64,000 nt of DNA from positions 149,556,961 through 149,620,960 of the forward strand of contig OZ038382.1 in NCBI GenBank assembly GCA_964036045.1, written 5' to 3'. The position numbers and the translations under genes were made by a program. Of this stretch, positions 20,672 through 31,171 are shown piece by piece. Within the stretch, counting starts at the first letter, position 1. Every line of letters starts with the position of its first letter. Below the pieces are notes generated by a model that had not been told where the DNA came from, made no database searches, and saw nothing but the letters and a program-made list of their open reading frames with translations. This DNA comes from Eutreptiella sp. 'Long Island Sound 2002'. Taxonomy: Eukaryota; Euglenozoa; Euglenophyceae; Eutreptiales; Eutreptiaceae.

Positions 20672-21556
20672 TTAGTTGTCGCTGGCTGCATGCCAGGTGC
20701 GGATGCGGCTCCACGGAAATCTTGTTCCATCGCCGAATTCAACAGTACCGCCACCGGCCAGGCCCTCGTACCAGCCGTCGTTGAACATGACGTGCACCAA
20801 TGTTCCAGCTGCTGCACTTGGCTGCTCAGACCGCTCCACAGGACGCTGCACTGCTGTGCACTTCCATTCCAGCTGTCGCAACCACTCAGAGTCCAACGAA
20901 GCCACCGTTATGGAAATCACTGCTGGTGCTGGTATCTGGGAGCATGTTGAATCAGGACACGCTGCTGCTGCACCAGGAGGATCTGCTGCTAGTTCACCAG
21001 GAGGATCCGGTGGCAACAGGTGCATGAAGGCTTACAATCTGGCCTGTCGCATGGCATCCGGATTTGTCAGTGGTCTTGTTGTGGATCCCAGAGAGAATAT
21101 TGCAGCTCCTGCTGCTGCCAGTATCGCGCCTGCAGTACGAGCCAATTCCGACAGCAGAAATGTTTGCACAGCATCCTGAACAACGCGGTTCCTGGGGGTG
21201 TTTGCAGCAACGAAAACAGTACTATCCACTTGGCACCGGCTGATCCTCCCTGCACAGTCTGTGCAGATCGTGTGTCCACAAGGCAGAACTGCAGTGTTCA
21301 ACAGAAAGCAATAGCACACAATGCAGTGATAGTTCTTCTTCGGGGCTTCCACAATGTACCAGCCGCTATCCGCCGAGGGCCTGCGCTCTGCTGGCGGGCG
21401 GTTGCTGTAAGTCATCAAGCAAATTTGCGGTCTGCGCTTCTGCAAAATCAGCATCTTCAGATGGCGTGTCACCCGGGCGTCTGGGCAAGGAATTGCGCCG
21501 CGGAGCTGAACCCAACACCTATGATTTTGTGGGGCATTCTGCGGCCAAAACCGCAT
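20672..21556 (-). pseudogene. RING-finger protein with Tudor/SH3-like C-terminus, one in-frame stop
   Basis: The frame runs from Met at 21556, is stopped by TAA at 21032-21034, and resumes in the same frame to 20672, about 293 codons. A RING-type zinc-binding site is visible as C-x2-C-x11-C-x-H-x2-C-x2-C (CIVC ... CGHTIC TDC), followed by ISRC; the final cysteine pair looks incomplete (C-x2-D). RING proteins are usually ubiquitin E3 ligases. The last 45 residues (VHVMFNDGWYEGLA ... VEFGDGTRFPW) look like a Tudor or SH3-like barrel. It lies inside the DNA transposon on the strand opposite the transposase. Whether the element uses it or captured it is unknown. Confidence 0.55.
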
Positions 21557-21826
21557 TTACGCTACCGCACTGGATCTGAAACGGCCCACTGGATCTGAAA
21601 CGGCCGCGGTGCCAAAAATTTGTCGTTCAAACATGAATTTTTGCAAGGTCCATTGCTTGAATACATTTGATTCCTTGGCACAAAAGTGTGGATGTGTCAG
21701 AACATTACAATGCTGTGGTTCAATCTAAAGATGCCTGCCAAAAGTCATTTTAATATTGTTGTTGTGCTGTTTTTGTGCTGCTCAGCTGTAGTGCAGATCG
21801 CTCCGGACATTTCCGGCTATTGACTG

Positions 21827-22213
21827 CTAAATTTTGACACAACATTTCTGACTAATGCTTTGCAATTGCCTTTGTTTTGCCTTGCTTGCAAACACAACGT
21901 TGAACTGGTGAGAACTGTTGAGAACTGAGGTCCCTGGGACTTGATTTGTGTTGCTGGTAAAGGTTTCGGAACAGTTGACAGTTGACGTGCTGTGCACTTG
22001 CTTGTGTTGTGCCTTCTTTGCCCGGTCTTGGCTCTGTGAGTTTACTATTTGCCTGATTTGTTGCAAAGCCTGTTCTGCAACCCTTGACTCTCCCTGAAAA
22101 GGGATCTCCTGTGGTGCAGAAGTACCCATTCCAACGGTCAGGCTTTGTAGCTCATCTTTGGCAAATAGTCTCAAACTTGCAGGCACGGGCCCTTTGCACC
22201 GCACAATGCTCAA
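21827..22213 (-). CDS. Unrecognised 128-aa ORF, Gln/Ser-rich
   Basis: Open frame with KDELQSL, AEQALQQIRQIV and Asn/Thr/Ser-rich C-terminus. No family is recognised. It may be a terminal exon of a larger minus-strand transposon gene, or chance. Its upstream end touches the 110-bp tandem repeats. From 21557 to 21826 I see nothing. Confidence 0.25.
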   Translation of the reverse strand: MSIVRCKGPVPASLRLFAKDELQSLTVGMGTSAPQEIPFQGESRVAEQALQQIRQIVNSQSQDRAKKAQHKQVHSTSTVNCSETFTSNTNQVPGTSVLNSSHQFNVVFASKAKQRQLQSISQKCCVKI

Positions 22214-22530
22214 AAGAACTAGGCTTCACAAAGGTTGGCAGGTGTTTGAAGTGACATTGAGAACTGAGGTGTGTGGTTAACTCAGAAGTCAGTTTGAACT
22301 GGTCCCACCCTACGATGCTCAAAAGAACTTTGCTTCACAAAGGTTGGCACAGGTTTTTGAACTGACTTTGAGAACTGAGGTGTCAGGTAACTCAGAACTC
22401 GGCTTGAACTGGTTGCAGCGTACGAGGCTCCAAAGAACTTCGCTTCACAAAGGTTGCCACAGGCTTTTGAAATGACGATGAGAACTGAGGTGTGTGGTTA
22501 ACTGAGAACTCGTTTTGAACTGGTCGCACC
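22209..22530 (-). repeat. 109/110-bp tandem repeat, three copies
   Basis: Copies start at 22209, 22318 and 22428 with CTCAAAAGAACT or CTCCAAAGAACT, each followed by GCTTCACAAAGGTTG and GAGAACTGAGGTGT. From 22531 to 22849 no gene is supported. Confidence 0.85.
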
Positions 22531-22849
22531 AGGGGTATTGACGAGCATATCACATTATAACTGCATGGTGCAAGACAAAAAGCACAAGGACAATGTGAAT
22601 CGTGTGTAGATCAGGGTCAATCTATGTTGTCTACATACATTGCAATGGTTTCCATTTTGTATTGTGTTGGACAAGTAAGTAATTCATTTCTCCACACAAA
22701 TTGAGTTTTTGTTTTGCCCGAAATATTGGATGTGCATGACATCTTGGCACTCAAAATGAGCCATGCGTCAACTCTTATTATGAATTATAGGCAAAAACCA
22801 CAAAATTTTCAAAACAAGCTTAATACACAACAACGATGTGTCAATTTTG

Positions 22850-23989
22850 TCAACCATTTGGATAGAATCCGGGTTTTGGCCACTTTGTGCCCGGTAAAAT
22901 CAAAGGTGACAGCCTCTCTAGGTAGGACTCCACGGTCTCCTCTTCCGCATGATCTGGTGGCAGGTCCTGTGTCCGCGGTGCTCGTGCTGAGAACGTCTGC
23001 GGCTGAGTCAACGGCTGCGGCTGAGTCAACGTCTCTGGCTGAGCAAGTGGGTTCTCATCAATCACAGAACTGGTGTCACTGTCCTGATTTTCATCCTCCT
23101 CATTCTGCGCGACGTGCCTCCAGCGAGGTTCATCCAAATGACCCTGCCAGTCCCCAATCCGTTGCATCAGTGGCACGTGGTGTGTGCCTGTGTCGAACTC
23201 CAGACTTTTTGTATTTGCATGGCGTACAAGTTGCAAACCGCTGTGCATAGGCGATTTGGAAGCTCAGGCAGTGCGGTGTGCACATTCCCTTGCTGCAGTT
23301 CTTTGACACGTGCCACCCGGTGCCTTGCAGCGCCGCTGAGTTGCAGGACCACTGGTGGGGCGCCATGTCCCTGTGCTTGGCTGCCGGCCCACTGCATTCG
23401 GACCCATGAGGTAGCTGGCCAGTGTGTGCTTCCGCCTCTCCAATGAGCTGGAGCCAAGACCAAGAGCATGCGCATCGGCAGACGCCTCCTTCTGGCTTTC
23501 ACGCCCAGCCTTTTCAAATTTCCTTTGTTCTCGCCACGCAGGCGCATCCTGCAAACTGGTGACAACGACATCAAACTTTATTTGATCTGCAGTGGTGGGC
23601 GTCACCCTTCTCTCAGACAGCATGGCCAGCCACAGTGATCTGGCAGTTTGTTTCCAGGTGTCTGACGGCAGATCACTGTAGTCCCGATACACGGCGTACC
23701 AAACATCATCACCAAGCAAACTGCCATGTCCATGCGGCCCAATGCGCGCCGCCATTGAGGCGTGTACTCGTTGGGCAGCACCTCGCAAATGCGCGTGAAG
23801 TTTCTGCCAGTGCAGCTGAAGATGCAAAGCAACAATCTTTTGAATGAATCCGTAGTTCTCTGCCCACGCACAAGCCTCATGTTGGACGCCCTGCACAGAG
23901 GGGTGGAAGCGTGTACCACAGCGTGAACTCTTGTAGCGGCGTCGCCTCACGTTGGACGCCCTGCACACAGGGGTGGAAGCGTGAACCAT
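22850..23989 (-). pseudogene. Unrecognised transposon protein, one in-frame stop
   Basis: One frame runs 23989 to 22850 with a single TGA at 23264-23266. The middle (LGDDVWYAVYRDYSDLP, WLAMLSERRVT) looks globular and could be the second, DNA-binding Harbinger protein, but I see no clear Myb/SANT tryptophan pattern. The C-terminal part is acidic with a TQPQPLTQPQT repeat. The first residues overlap the 70-bp repeats at 23881-24080, so the true start is probably further in. Function unknown. Confidence 0.35.
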
Positions 23990-24080
23990 AGCTTGAATGC
24001 TTGTCGCGGCATCGCCTCATATGATGGACGCCCTGCACACAGGGGTGGAAGCGTGTACCACATGGTGAACCTTGTCGCAT
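23881..24080 (+). repeat. 70-72-bp tandem repeat, three copies
   Basis: TGGACGCCCTGCACA(C/G)A and GGGGTGGAAGCGTG at about 23883, 23953 and 24025. A second short duplication of AAGAGTGGAGGA(C/T)CATCA occurs at about 24118 and 24206. From 24250 to 24412 I see AT-rich spacer only. Confidence 0.8.
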
Positions 24081-24412
24081 TGTTGGCGGTGCTGTCATCC
24101 GCCGCACTGAGACTGATTAAGAGTGGAGGACCATCAGGCACCTTTCACGTCCCTTGGCCCGGCTCGCAAGAATCATGGATGGCAGTGCTTCACTGACAGT
24201 CCTTAAGAGTGGAGGATCATCAAACACCGTTCCCGCCAAGAGCCATGGATTGCTTCATTGCCCTCACTGTTGATTTCATAGACAGCACATATCTGAGACA
24301 ATGAAAGAAGAATATTACTCATTAGTTATATTAGCACTATTATAATTTTTTTACGCTGTTGTTATATCGTTTGTGCACTGCTCAATCATTTAAGTTCTTC
24401 AGTCCTTAAGTC

Positions 24413-25263
24413 TTGAAGTTTACGTGGATCTCTGTGGATCGTTCTGATAGCGGCGCCTCCCTGCACTGCGCTCCACTTGCAGCAATGCCGCTCATGAATG
24501 CCACTGGGTACAGAATGGGATTTCTGCTGTTCCTGGTGGCAAATTCCATTTTCACATTAGAGGAGTTTGTAATTACAATCTCTTTCCTGCTATTGGGGTA
24601 CAGCCAGATTGCATGTGCGAGGACATTCGGAATTGGTCGGGACTACTGTATCCAAGTACTACGTGACGTGTCACAACGGGCTCACCTGTGGGATACGTTC
24701 ACGGATGCTTTTGAACGCCGATGGGAATTCCACCAACAAAGTCATCCAATTCACCGCCATGTGTCTGCTATTGTCGATAGCACGCATGTGGCCATCCAGT
24801 CACCTTCGCACCCGGTAGACCGGGAGCTGTTCTGGTTCGACAAACCCACTTACCGCGGGCATGCGCTCGTGTTTAATGCCATGATCAACTAGGGGCGCGA
24901 GATCATTGCCTGCTCGTGGTGGTATCTGCCCCGTGCCACGGATGCTGAGATGACGGCGGACATGGATGCATCCATTCCCTGGAACTTTAATGGTCCTCGG
25001 CCTGACTTCTGCCTCGGTGACTGTCACTACAGCACTGCGGACAATATGTTCTGCCGTGTGGCCGGAGGGGATGGCCGATTGACCTGGTTCATGGTGCATT
25101 ACAACCAGATGATCAATGAAGGCCGTCATGTAGTGGAGAATGTTTTCAGCAATGATAAGAAGTGGCAATTGCGGAACGGCCGTGATGAGGCTCCCACGCG
25201 CCCGTATAACTATGACTTCCTTGCTGGCCTGTTCATTTTCTGCTGTAACCTACATAACATGTA
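24413..25263 (+). pseudogene. Harbinger-type DDE transposase, one in-frame stop
   Basis: It cuts and pastes the element by acting on the terminal repeats. The frame begins near 24413 and reads to TAG at 24890-24892, then continues in the same frame to 25263, about 283 codons. DDE residues are visible: first Asp in VDSTHVAI (about 24772), second Asp in CLGDCHYS (about 25013), and Glu in HVVENVFSNDKKW (about 25135). The segment YRGHALVFNAMIN then GREIIACS is the usual strand between the first two Asp residues. The Asp-Asp-Glu set is intact, so the nonsense codon is the main defect. From 25264 to 25674 no gene is supported. Confidence 0.75.
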
Positions 25264-25674
25264 GCAGAGGTACAACGAAAGTCTATAACCATAATAGTAC
25301 AGGCTGCAATGATGTGATTGACTTGTATTATGCCCGTGCGTATTGTATTTTGGGGCTCAGGAAGTGTTTCGTAAGCAATCACGTAGCAATCATTTTCTTT
25401 TTCAAAACCGAGAATTGGTGTGCAGCAAGGCGGGTTGTCAACCTAAACAGAAACGGCACAATGGGCACGCAGGAACAGGATGAAATACCACCAAGCTCAG
25501 GAAGCAGGTAGCAATCTTCTTCTTTTTTGAAACGAATAATTGGTGTACATGAAGCGGGTTGTCAGCCGGGAAAGTCGCGATAGGCATGCAAGAACAGTAT
25601 GAAATACCACTGAACGCTGCATGAACGCAAAAACCTTGTGTTCGTAGTGCAAACAAGCAGATATTTTGGACCCT

Positions 25675-25855
25675 GTCGTATCCCCCCGTATCCTGCCGTA
25701 TCCTGCCGTATCCTGCCATATCTGCCGTATCCCGCCGTATCCTGCCGTATCCCGCCGTATCCTGCGTATCCTGCCGTATCCTGCCGTATCCTGCCGTATC
25801 CTGCCGTATCTTGCCGTATCCTGCCGTATCCTGCCGTATCCTGCCGTATCGAATG
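25675..25855 (+). repeat. 10-bp minisatellite TATCCTGCCG, right subterminal array
   Basis: About 17 units of CCGTATCCTG with variants CCCG, CATA and TTG, in the same orientation as the left array. Confidence 0.9.
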
Positions 25856-25857
25856 CG

Positions 25858-25874
25858 CGTAACAGGGAAACCCC
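25858..25874 (-). repeat. Right terminal inverted repeat
   Basis: CGTAACAGGGAAACCCC, the inverse of the left end with two mismatches. The ATT target duplication follows at 25875-25877. Confidence 0.75.
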
Positions 25875-25877
25875 ATT

Positions 25878-26760
25878 GGGATATAATTATAGGGTATGAT
25901 TTTATGGTTAGCAATGCCATTGGTGCTCTTCCTCACCGCGCAACGTTGGTTCAAGAGTACAAGGATCGTCTTACTTGGCTATCTAGGGACCATGCCCCAG
26001 GATTATCGCAGTGGACCGGAGATGACGACGAAAGAATTGTGCGGGCATTCAAGACCGTGAGTACCCAATTCAAGCGGACCGCGGAGGTCATCTCATGGAA
26101 TATGGCATGGCGCCACAAGTGTACAATCGCATGGTTCAGCAACTTGGGGGCGAAAAACCCGAAACGGACGTATTTGCTTCCCGGGGTGTCCAGCAGCTGA
26201 GGAAGTGTACCAGGCATTGGTACAAGGGAGACTCTGCGTGGTCAAAGCATTGGGGATTGAAGGAGTGGGGGCCCATGTACTGGCATGGTGCCCAGGAAGA
26301 CACCAAAGGTACGGTGAACAAGATCATTGCGAATAGTGCCAAGGCTATTCCGGTTGTGACGGGCATAGGGTCCAGTCCATGTCCGCTGGAAGATCTTAAG
26401 CCGACTTTGGACTCCATTACCCTCAACGAGATGCAATCGGGACCTGAGGAGCAGTTGTTCATCGACGCCAAGGGTATATCAATGCCCGCCCCGGGACAAG
26501 CATGGACTACCAAGATTTACTTTGTTGATGGTTCACAGTGCCAACCCACTGGTGATGAAGCGTTCATCAGGAGCGTAGAGGCTGTGCCGATGAGGGTCAT
26601 GTTTCAAGAAAAGAGTGACCCTACGGAGAGTGTTGACGTACTCTCTCACTTGGAGATCAACCGGGTTGTTGCCTACATGCAGATGGGTATGCATGACCGA
26701 GTGGCTGCTCCGAAGGAGCGAGCCCAGGCCACCTCACCCAATTGGTGGGACGACCGGTAG
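25878..26760 (+). pseudogene. gypsy protease end and DIRS-like 'DLFA' domain
   Basis: GIIGYDFM-type codons at the start complete the aspartic protease. After a frameshift near 26095 comes a segment with VYNRMVQQLG, KPETDVFASR, WYKGDSAW, WGPMYWHGA and AIPVVTGIGSSP. The pattern P-x-x-D-x-FAS-R, then W-rich blocks, then a hydrophobic strand, is like the segment next to RT-RNase H in DIRS and some gypsy-like elements (recalled, not searched). It ends at TAG 26758-26760. From 26761 to 26922 reading is broken, with a short CATTC repeat at about 26898-26918. Confidence 0.45.
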
Positions 26761-26922
26761 TTGGTGACGGGAAAGTTCCAGAAGGATGAGTTCGTTGCAA
26801 GAGTTATGGACGATTTGGTCGACTAATACGATTCGTGCCATAGGGTTTGACCCTCCAACATGGGATTTTCCAACAGGGGGTGACAAAGTCAACGAATTCC
26901 ATTCCATTCCATTCCACAACCT

Positions 26923-27585
26923 GTGGCCCGAATCGTTCAAAGATTATCGGTTGAAACGGCCGCCCACGTCGATGAACAGCGTATATCAGACGAGGTGATG
27001 TTGGACGTGGATCCACAAGAGGCATACACGGGTGGGAAGTTGGTAGTTTCAATACCCCGACAAGCGGCGGAAGTAGCCAAGGAGAATCCAAAGGTGGACG
27101 AGCTCAAGGATAGACTTATTGCAGCCTGTCCGCGGCTATTTAGAGAAGTTGCCAACAAGAATTCTCCGGATCGCGGAAAATTTGTTACGGTCCAGATCAA
27201 GCTGAAAACGAACGCAAAAAGTGATCGTCACTGGGAATATCAACTCGAAGGAGAATGAGCCGAAGCGATGAGGAAGCTCTTGATGGAAATCATTGAGCGT
27301 GGTTGGATTGAACCCTCCGATAGTGAGTGGGCAAGCCCAGGCTTCATGGTTCCAAAGAAGGAGAACACTGAACGGAGATTGGTTGTCGTTTACAAGGGAT
27401 TGAACGACCAAACGGAGCATGACTCGTACTCGTTACCGCTGATGGACTCCATCCTACAAAAGCAGCAAAAGAAGCGCATCTTCACGGTGTTGGACCTGAA
27501 GCACGGGTGCCACCAGATCTCGCTGCATGAGGACTCCAGGACCATGCACAGCAATGTCCACTCTGCTGGGGCCCATGCAACGTAA
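26923..27585 (+). pseudogene. gypsy reverse transcriptase, N-terminal half
   Basis: Palm-leading motifs are visible: RKLLMEIIERGWIEPSDSEWASP, then PKKENTERRLVVVYKGLN, then YSLPLMDSIL, then FTVLDLKHGCHQI (motif A with catalytic Asp at about 27491). A TGA at 27256-27258 interrupts the frame just before. The frame shifts near 27560-27590 into the next piece. The order and spacing are those of Ty3/gypsy RT. Confidence 0.7.
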
Positions 27586-28663
27586 GGTAGTTCTCATGGG
27601 AGCCAAGAATGAGAATGCCGCCTTTCAACGCATGATGGAGGATCTCCTACAGCCTGTATGTGATTGTGCCGACCCGTTTGTGGATAATATCATTATTGGG
27701 TCAGACACCGAGGACGTACCCGACTACGAGCTCATCGAGGCACATGAGAAGGACTGGCGCCGAGTTTTGTGGGTCTTGGACAAGCACACCATGATGTGCA
27801 AGCCCACAAAGGCATCACCCTTTGTGAGAGAAGTTGAGTTCGCTGGACATGTGGCTGAGCACCGGCAACGCCGACCTATGCCTGGGAAACTGGCAGCCCT
27901 ACGGCGCTGGAAAAAAGCCGAAACCATCAGTGAACTCCGGTCCTTCATGGGATTTTGCAACTATCATTTTGGATATGTACAAATGTATGCGGATCTCTCA
28001 GGGCCTCTCCACAACATACTACAGGTGGGCAAGTATGATGGTAGCAAGAAAAACAAGAAAAAATGGGCATGGAAAACCGAAGCCGAAAATGCGTTCGACA
28101 AGTTCAAGGAACGACTATTGGGTCAACTGGGTCTTTTCTTTGTGGACCCGGACAAGGGATTTGTGCTTCGCACAGACGCCTCGGACTATGCCGTGGGGGC
28201 AGTCCTCGAGCAAGTCCGGGGCGACGGAACACATGTCCCAGTGGGTCTTTTGAGTCGAGTCATGGCGGAACCGGGCGGGACTACGAGGGAGAACGAGACC
28301 TATGCCATCTTGTGCGCGCTCAGGAAATGTTCGGGCCACATCGGACTTCGAGCCGTGGTGGTATGCAGCGAGCATGAATCGCTTCAGGGTTGGCACAAGG
28401 AGCATGTGGATACCCCCCCAGGTCCAGCGGCAAGGCGCGCCCGAAGGCAAGAGACGTTTGCGAAGTTTTATTCGAGCGTCGTCTATGTCCCCAGGAAGGA
28501 CAAAACTCCGGCCGATTGCCTCAGTTGTTGGGCCTATCCGGCTGGCAAGGCCTGGATGGACATATCCGGCCATGGAGAGGCCGAAGAAACGGAGGACGCC
28601 ATACGGATCATTGAGCTCAAGAAGACCATGGAAGAGGGTGACACCAAGTGCTTTGTGGTTATG
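27527..28663 (+). pseudogene. gypsy reverse transcriptase C-terminal half and RNase H
   Basis: It continues RT with NAAFQRMMEDLL and the active-site motif FVDNIIIGS, where the second Asp of the usual YVDD is Asn, so polymerase activity is probably lost. Thumb and connection follow (FAGHV, RSFMGFCNYH). RNase H starts at LRTDASDYAVGAVL (catalytic Asp), with RENETYAILCALRKC (Glu). Reading is cut at 28663 by the retrocopied mRNA and resumes at 31172 in a matching phase. Confidence 0.75.
28646..28663. repeat. 18-bp target duplication of the retrocopy, left
   Basis: AAGTGCTTTGTGGTTATG, identical to 31154-31171. The gypsy frame reads CFVVM before the insertion and after it. Confidence 0.9.
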
Positions 28664-28690
28664 ACACTTTCTGAGTGTCTATTTTTTTTG
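28664..28690 (+). other. Spliced-leader sequence at the 5' end of the retrocopy
   Basis: Matches the Euglena gracilis spliced leader from its first base (ACACTTTCTGAGTGTCTA, then T8, then G). Identification is from memory of the published leader; the position as exact insert start is read from the duplication. Confidence 0.9.
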
Positions 28691-28919
28691 ATGTCCTTAG
28701 GATCTCTGTACCTACGATGCCTCTGGCTGACTGCGTAATTTGTCTGGGCAGACGCATCGTAAGTCCAGAGTTAAGAGCTGCCTCCGCAGAACCTTCTGGT
28801 GATCGCAAACGCCAGCTTGGGAAGTCCCTGCACTGCTGCGTTCCCGTTTGGTGCCCAGCTCCGTGAAACGTGACCAGACAGTCCACTTGCACAGTCTGTA
28901 CCAAGTTTCGTGAAAAGTG

Positions 28920-30096
28920 ATGAAGGAGAAGTCCTGCTCAATACGGCGCGGGTCATCGCAACAACACCCAGCAAGTTCTGTCAGAACCTCGGAACTCGCT
29001 TGCCTGATCGAAGCAGCCGTCCTTCAGTTCACCGAACGCCTCCTAGTACAATTACAAAAATTCCAATCCACCGAAGACCTGTTGCGCGACCTCTCACTGT
29101 TTCCTCGGCTCAGCTTCACCGCCTCCGTGCAAGGATGGGAGATCAGCCCAAGTCCTTGATGTGAGCAACAATGAACCCAATAACGAGACTCCACCACCAG
29201 CAAAGCTAGATCGCAGTACAACGCCTCGCCGCAGACGCCGCCGCCGCCACCGTTCGCAAGCCGCAGCTCAAAGCCTCGCCTCCCAACTTGCCTTTGAAGC
29301 GACTGACAACGCCGATCTGACCGTCAGCAGTCGATTCAGCGATGCCACGCTGTGGGAAGTGTTTGAGTCTCGACGTGCACGACGTCAAAAGTCGAAGCTG
29401 TCTTCCAAGGTGCACCCCTGGTCTCTTAACCCCGTCCCGCCGGTACACTACGCACACGGTTTAATGAACGGCTCGGCCCATGGGCAAGTGAAGTCTCCGC
29501 AACCAGCGACACAACGTTCAACACGGAACCAAATCAAATCGATGACGGAAGCCCGTCCCGTACTCGGTGCTCCATCAAAACCACCACTGAGCCCCCAAAT
29601 ACACCCAGACTTGACTCGCCGACCAGGCGCCAGCCAACAACTCCCAGACCTACGTGATCCCCAGTCTTTCCCTCCGCTGCCTCTCTCTGCACATGCCGTC
29701 AGCGCTCCGCGGAAGCCGACAGAAAGCGCCCACAGCGACATTGCACCTACATCGCAGGCGTCGTTGACGCCCGCCGAGGAAGACGCAAATGACGAACCCA
29801 TCCTCACCTCCCGCAGCGCAGGCTGGATTCCCCAACTGTGGCAGAAACTAACGGGGCAACAGCTGTCGGGTCGCCGCCAACCTATCCGTCTATACCATGC
29901 CCGTAAAGTGCTGCGACCCGAAGTGGTTTCTTCTTATGAGATACGAGCGAATGAGTATATATGCGACCTATGCGGTGACTGGTCTACGTGGGCTGCCAAC
30001 CTCGGCCGCCTGAACCAATGCGGATGGTGCACTGCTCCCACCACCGCTGTAATGGCAGTTTGGGGCACAGGCACCCACCACACAAGCATACGATGA
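28920..30096 (+). pseudogene. Retrocopied gene: basic protein with C-terminal zinc ribbon
   Basis: The longest frame, 29161-30096 (311 codons, with no good ATG at its start), has an Arg-rich N-terminus (a run of Arg near residue 25), a long Pro/Ser/Thr-rich middle, and a C-terminal zinc-binding motif CDLC ... CGWC with 16 residues between the pairs. Upstream frames (28920-29159: LIEAAVLQFTERLLVQLQKF) look protein-like but in another phase, so the copy has probably suffered frameshifts. A short ORF with DCVICLG at 28714-28866 precedes it. The parent gene is unknown; the product may bind nucleic acid. Confidence 0.4.
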
Positions 30097-31145
30097 TTGG
30101 GTGGCTCTTCTACAGCTCTCCTTCTTCCTTCTGTTGTTGAGTTTTCCACTACGTGATATATGGCTCTGAGATTGCCTCTCGTCCTCATCTAAATGAGCTG
30201 CTGAGGATTTGGACTCTCGCCTCATGGCTTTGTTTGAGAACTTTGACAACTACTGTCCTCTGAGCTAGGGCTTTGCAGCCCCAAGCCTGCTTTGTTTTCG
30301 CGAACAAGCGCAAACGTCTCCCGGAATGCGTCCCTGCTTTTCATATTGCCTCTGCTACGGCACCGGTTGGGTGACTCCGTATGAACACCAGCCTGCACAC
30401 CTGCCAGAATGCTATCATGGCCTTGCCGCCTTGCTCTTCACTGTTGTATTTTTCCCTAGGGGTGAAACTCCAGTTTTCAGCGAAACCGCAGGCTGAGGCA
30501 TTGCAAACGAGACAATTCCTTTTTCATTTTTCAGCACAAGGCTCACTTCGACTCGACACATACTCACTTGCTTGATGCCACACACCACCAATGACAAACA
30601 CACACTTTCACCAGTCTCACGTGCCAGTTCTCCCCTCACCTACACACACACACACACAAACACACTTTCAATCACTCACCCTTACACACACGCTGTTCAC
30701 ACAGCAATGTTCACTAGCCAGTGTGTATCTTAATCATCTCAGGTCCCAAGTACTCGCTTTCGTTTTTCTGTGATCGTTCTTCCGTAAACCGAACCGTTCC
30801 CTCTGACAAAGTTTTCCACAGGCTGCAACCCAGAGGTTTTCAATAAGCAAGACCGATCGGTGGCATGCCTCCCATTATTCAGGTCCCACGCCCCAGCCTG
30901 AAATAGTGCACACACCCACATTCACTACACAGATGGCCACTGTCTAACCAGACACCCAGACGGGCGCGTGCCAAGGCAACCTAGTTCTCTACAACCCTAC
31001 CCATCCATGACAGGGCGAGTTCCAAGGTTCGTCCATGGCTACAACCCTCACATAGTGCTAGGGAGAGCCAAGCACATTTGTTTATACGCATCACTCTGAT
31101 TGAGGGCTGTGTCCCTGTTCGGACATTAAAGTGGCTGTACAATTC
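30097..31145 (+). other. 3' untranslated region of the retrocopied mRNA
   Basis: About 1.05 kb without a long frame, with CA-repeat stretches (near 30640-30670), running into the A tail. No other gene is seen. Confidence 0.6.
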
Positions 31146-31155
31146 AAAAAAAAAA
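31146..31155 (+). other. Poly(A) tail of the retrocopy
   Basis: Ten A in a row after TTC, merging with the AA that begins the right target duplication. Confidence 0.85.
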
Positions 31156-31171
31156 GTGCTTTGTGGTTATG
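31154..31171. repeat. 18-bp target duplication of the retrocopy, right
   Basis: AAGTGCTTTGTGGTTATG, identical to 28646-28663. Confidence 0.9.

Larger units (their letters stand above)
19242..25874 (+). mobile_element. PIF/Harbinger-like DNA transposon, 6.6 kb
   Basis: The ends are inverted repeats: GGGGTTTCCCT at 19242-19252 and AGGGAAACCCC at 25864-25874, with TACG also matching two bases further in. A 3-bp duplication and a DDE_4-type transposase at 24413 fit PIF/Harbinger. It is AT-richer than the surrounding LINEs. It also carries a RING-finger protein, another minus-strand protein, two arrays of a 10-bp TATCCTGCCG unit just inside each end, a short TTAGGG-type tract and several 70-110-bp tandem repeats. 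All three larger ORFs have one in-frame stop each, so it is probably inactive. Confidence 0.8.
28664..31153 (+). mobile_element. Processed retrocopy of a trans-spliced, polyadenylated mRNA (2.5 kb)
   Basis: The insertion begins exactly with ACACTTTCTGAGTGTCTA plus eight T, the euglenid spliced leader, missing only the C of the final CG. It ends in about ten A. Both ends abut an 18-bp target duplication. Full-length retroposition from spliced-leader cap to poly(A) tail, by some LINE machinery, is the direct reading. The copy has no reverse transcriptase of its own. The poly(A) tail differs from the ACCT tail of the giant LINEs, so another LINE probably supplied the enzyme. Confidence 0.9.
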
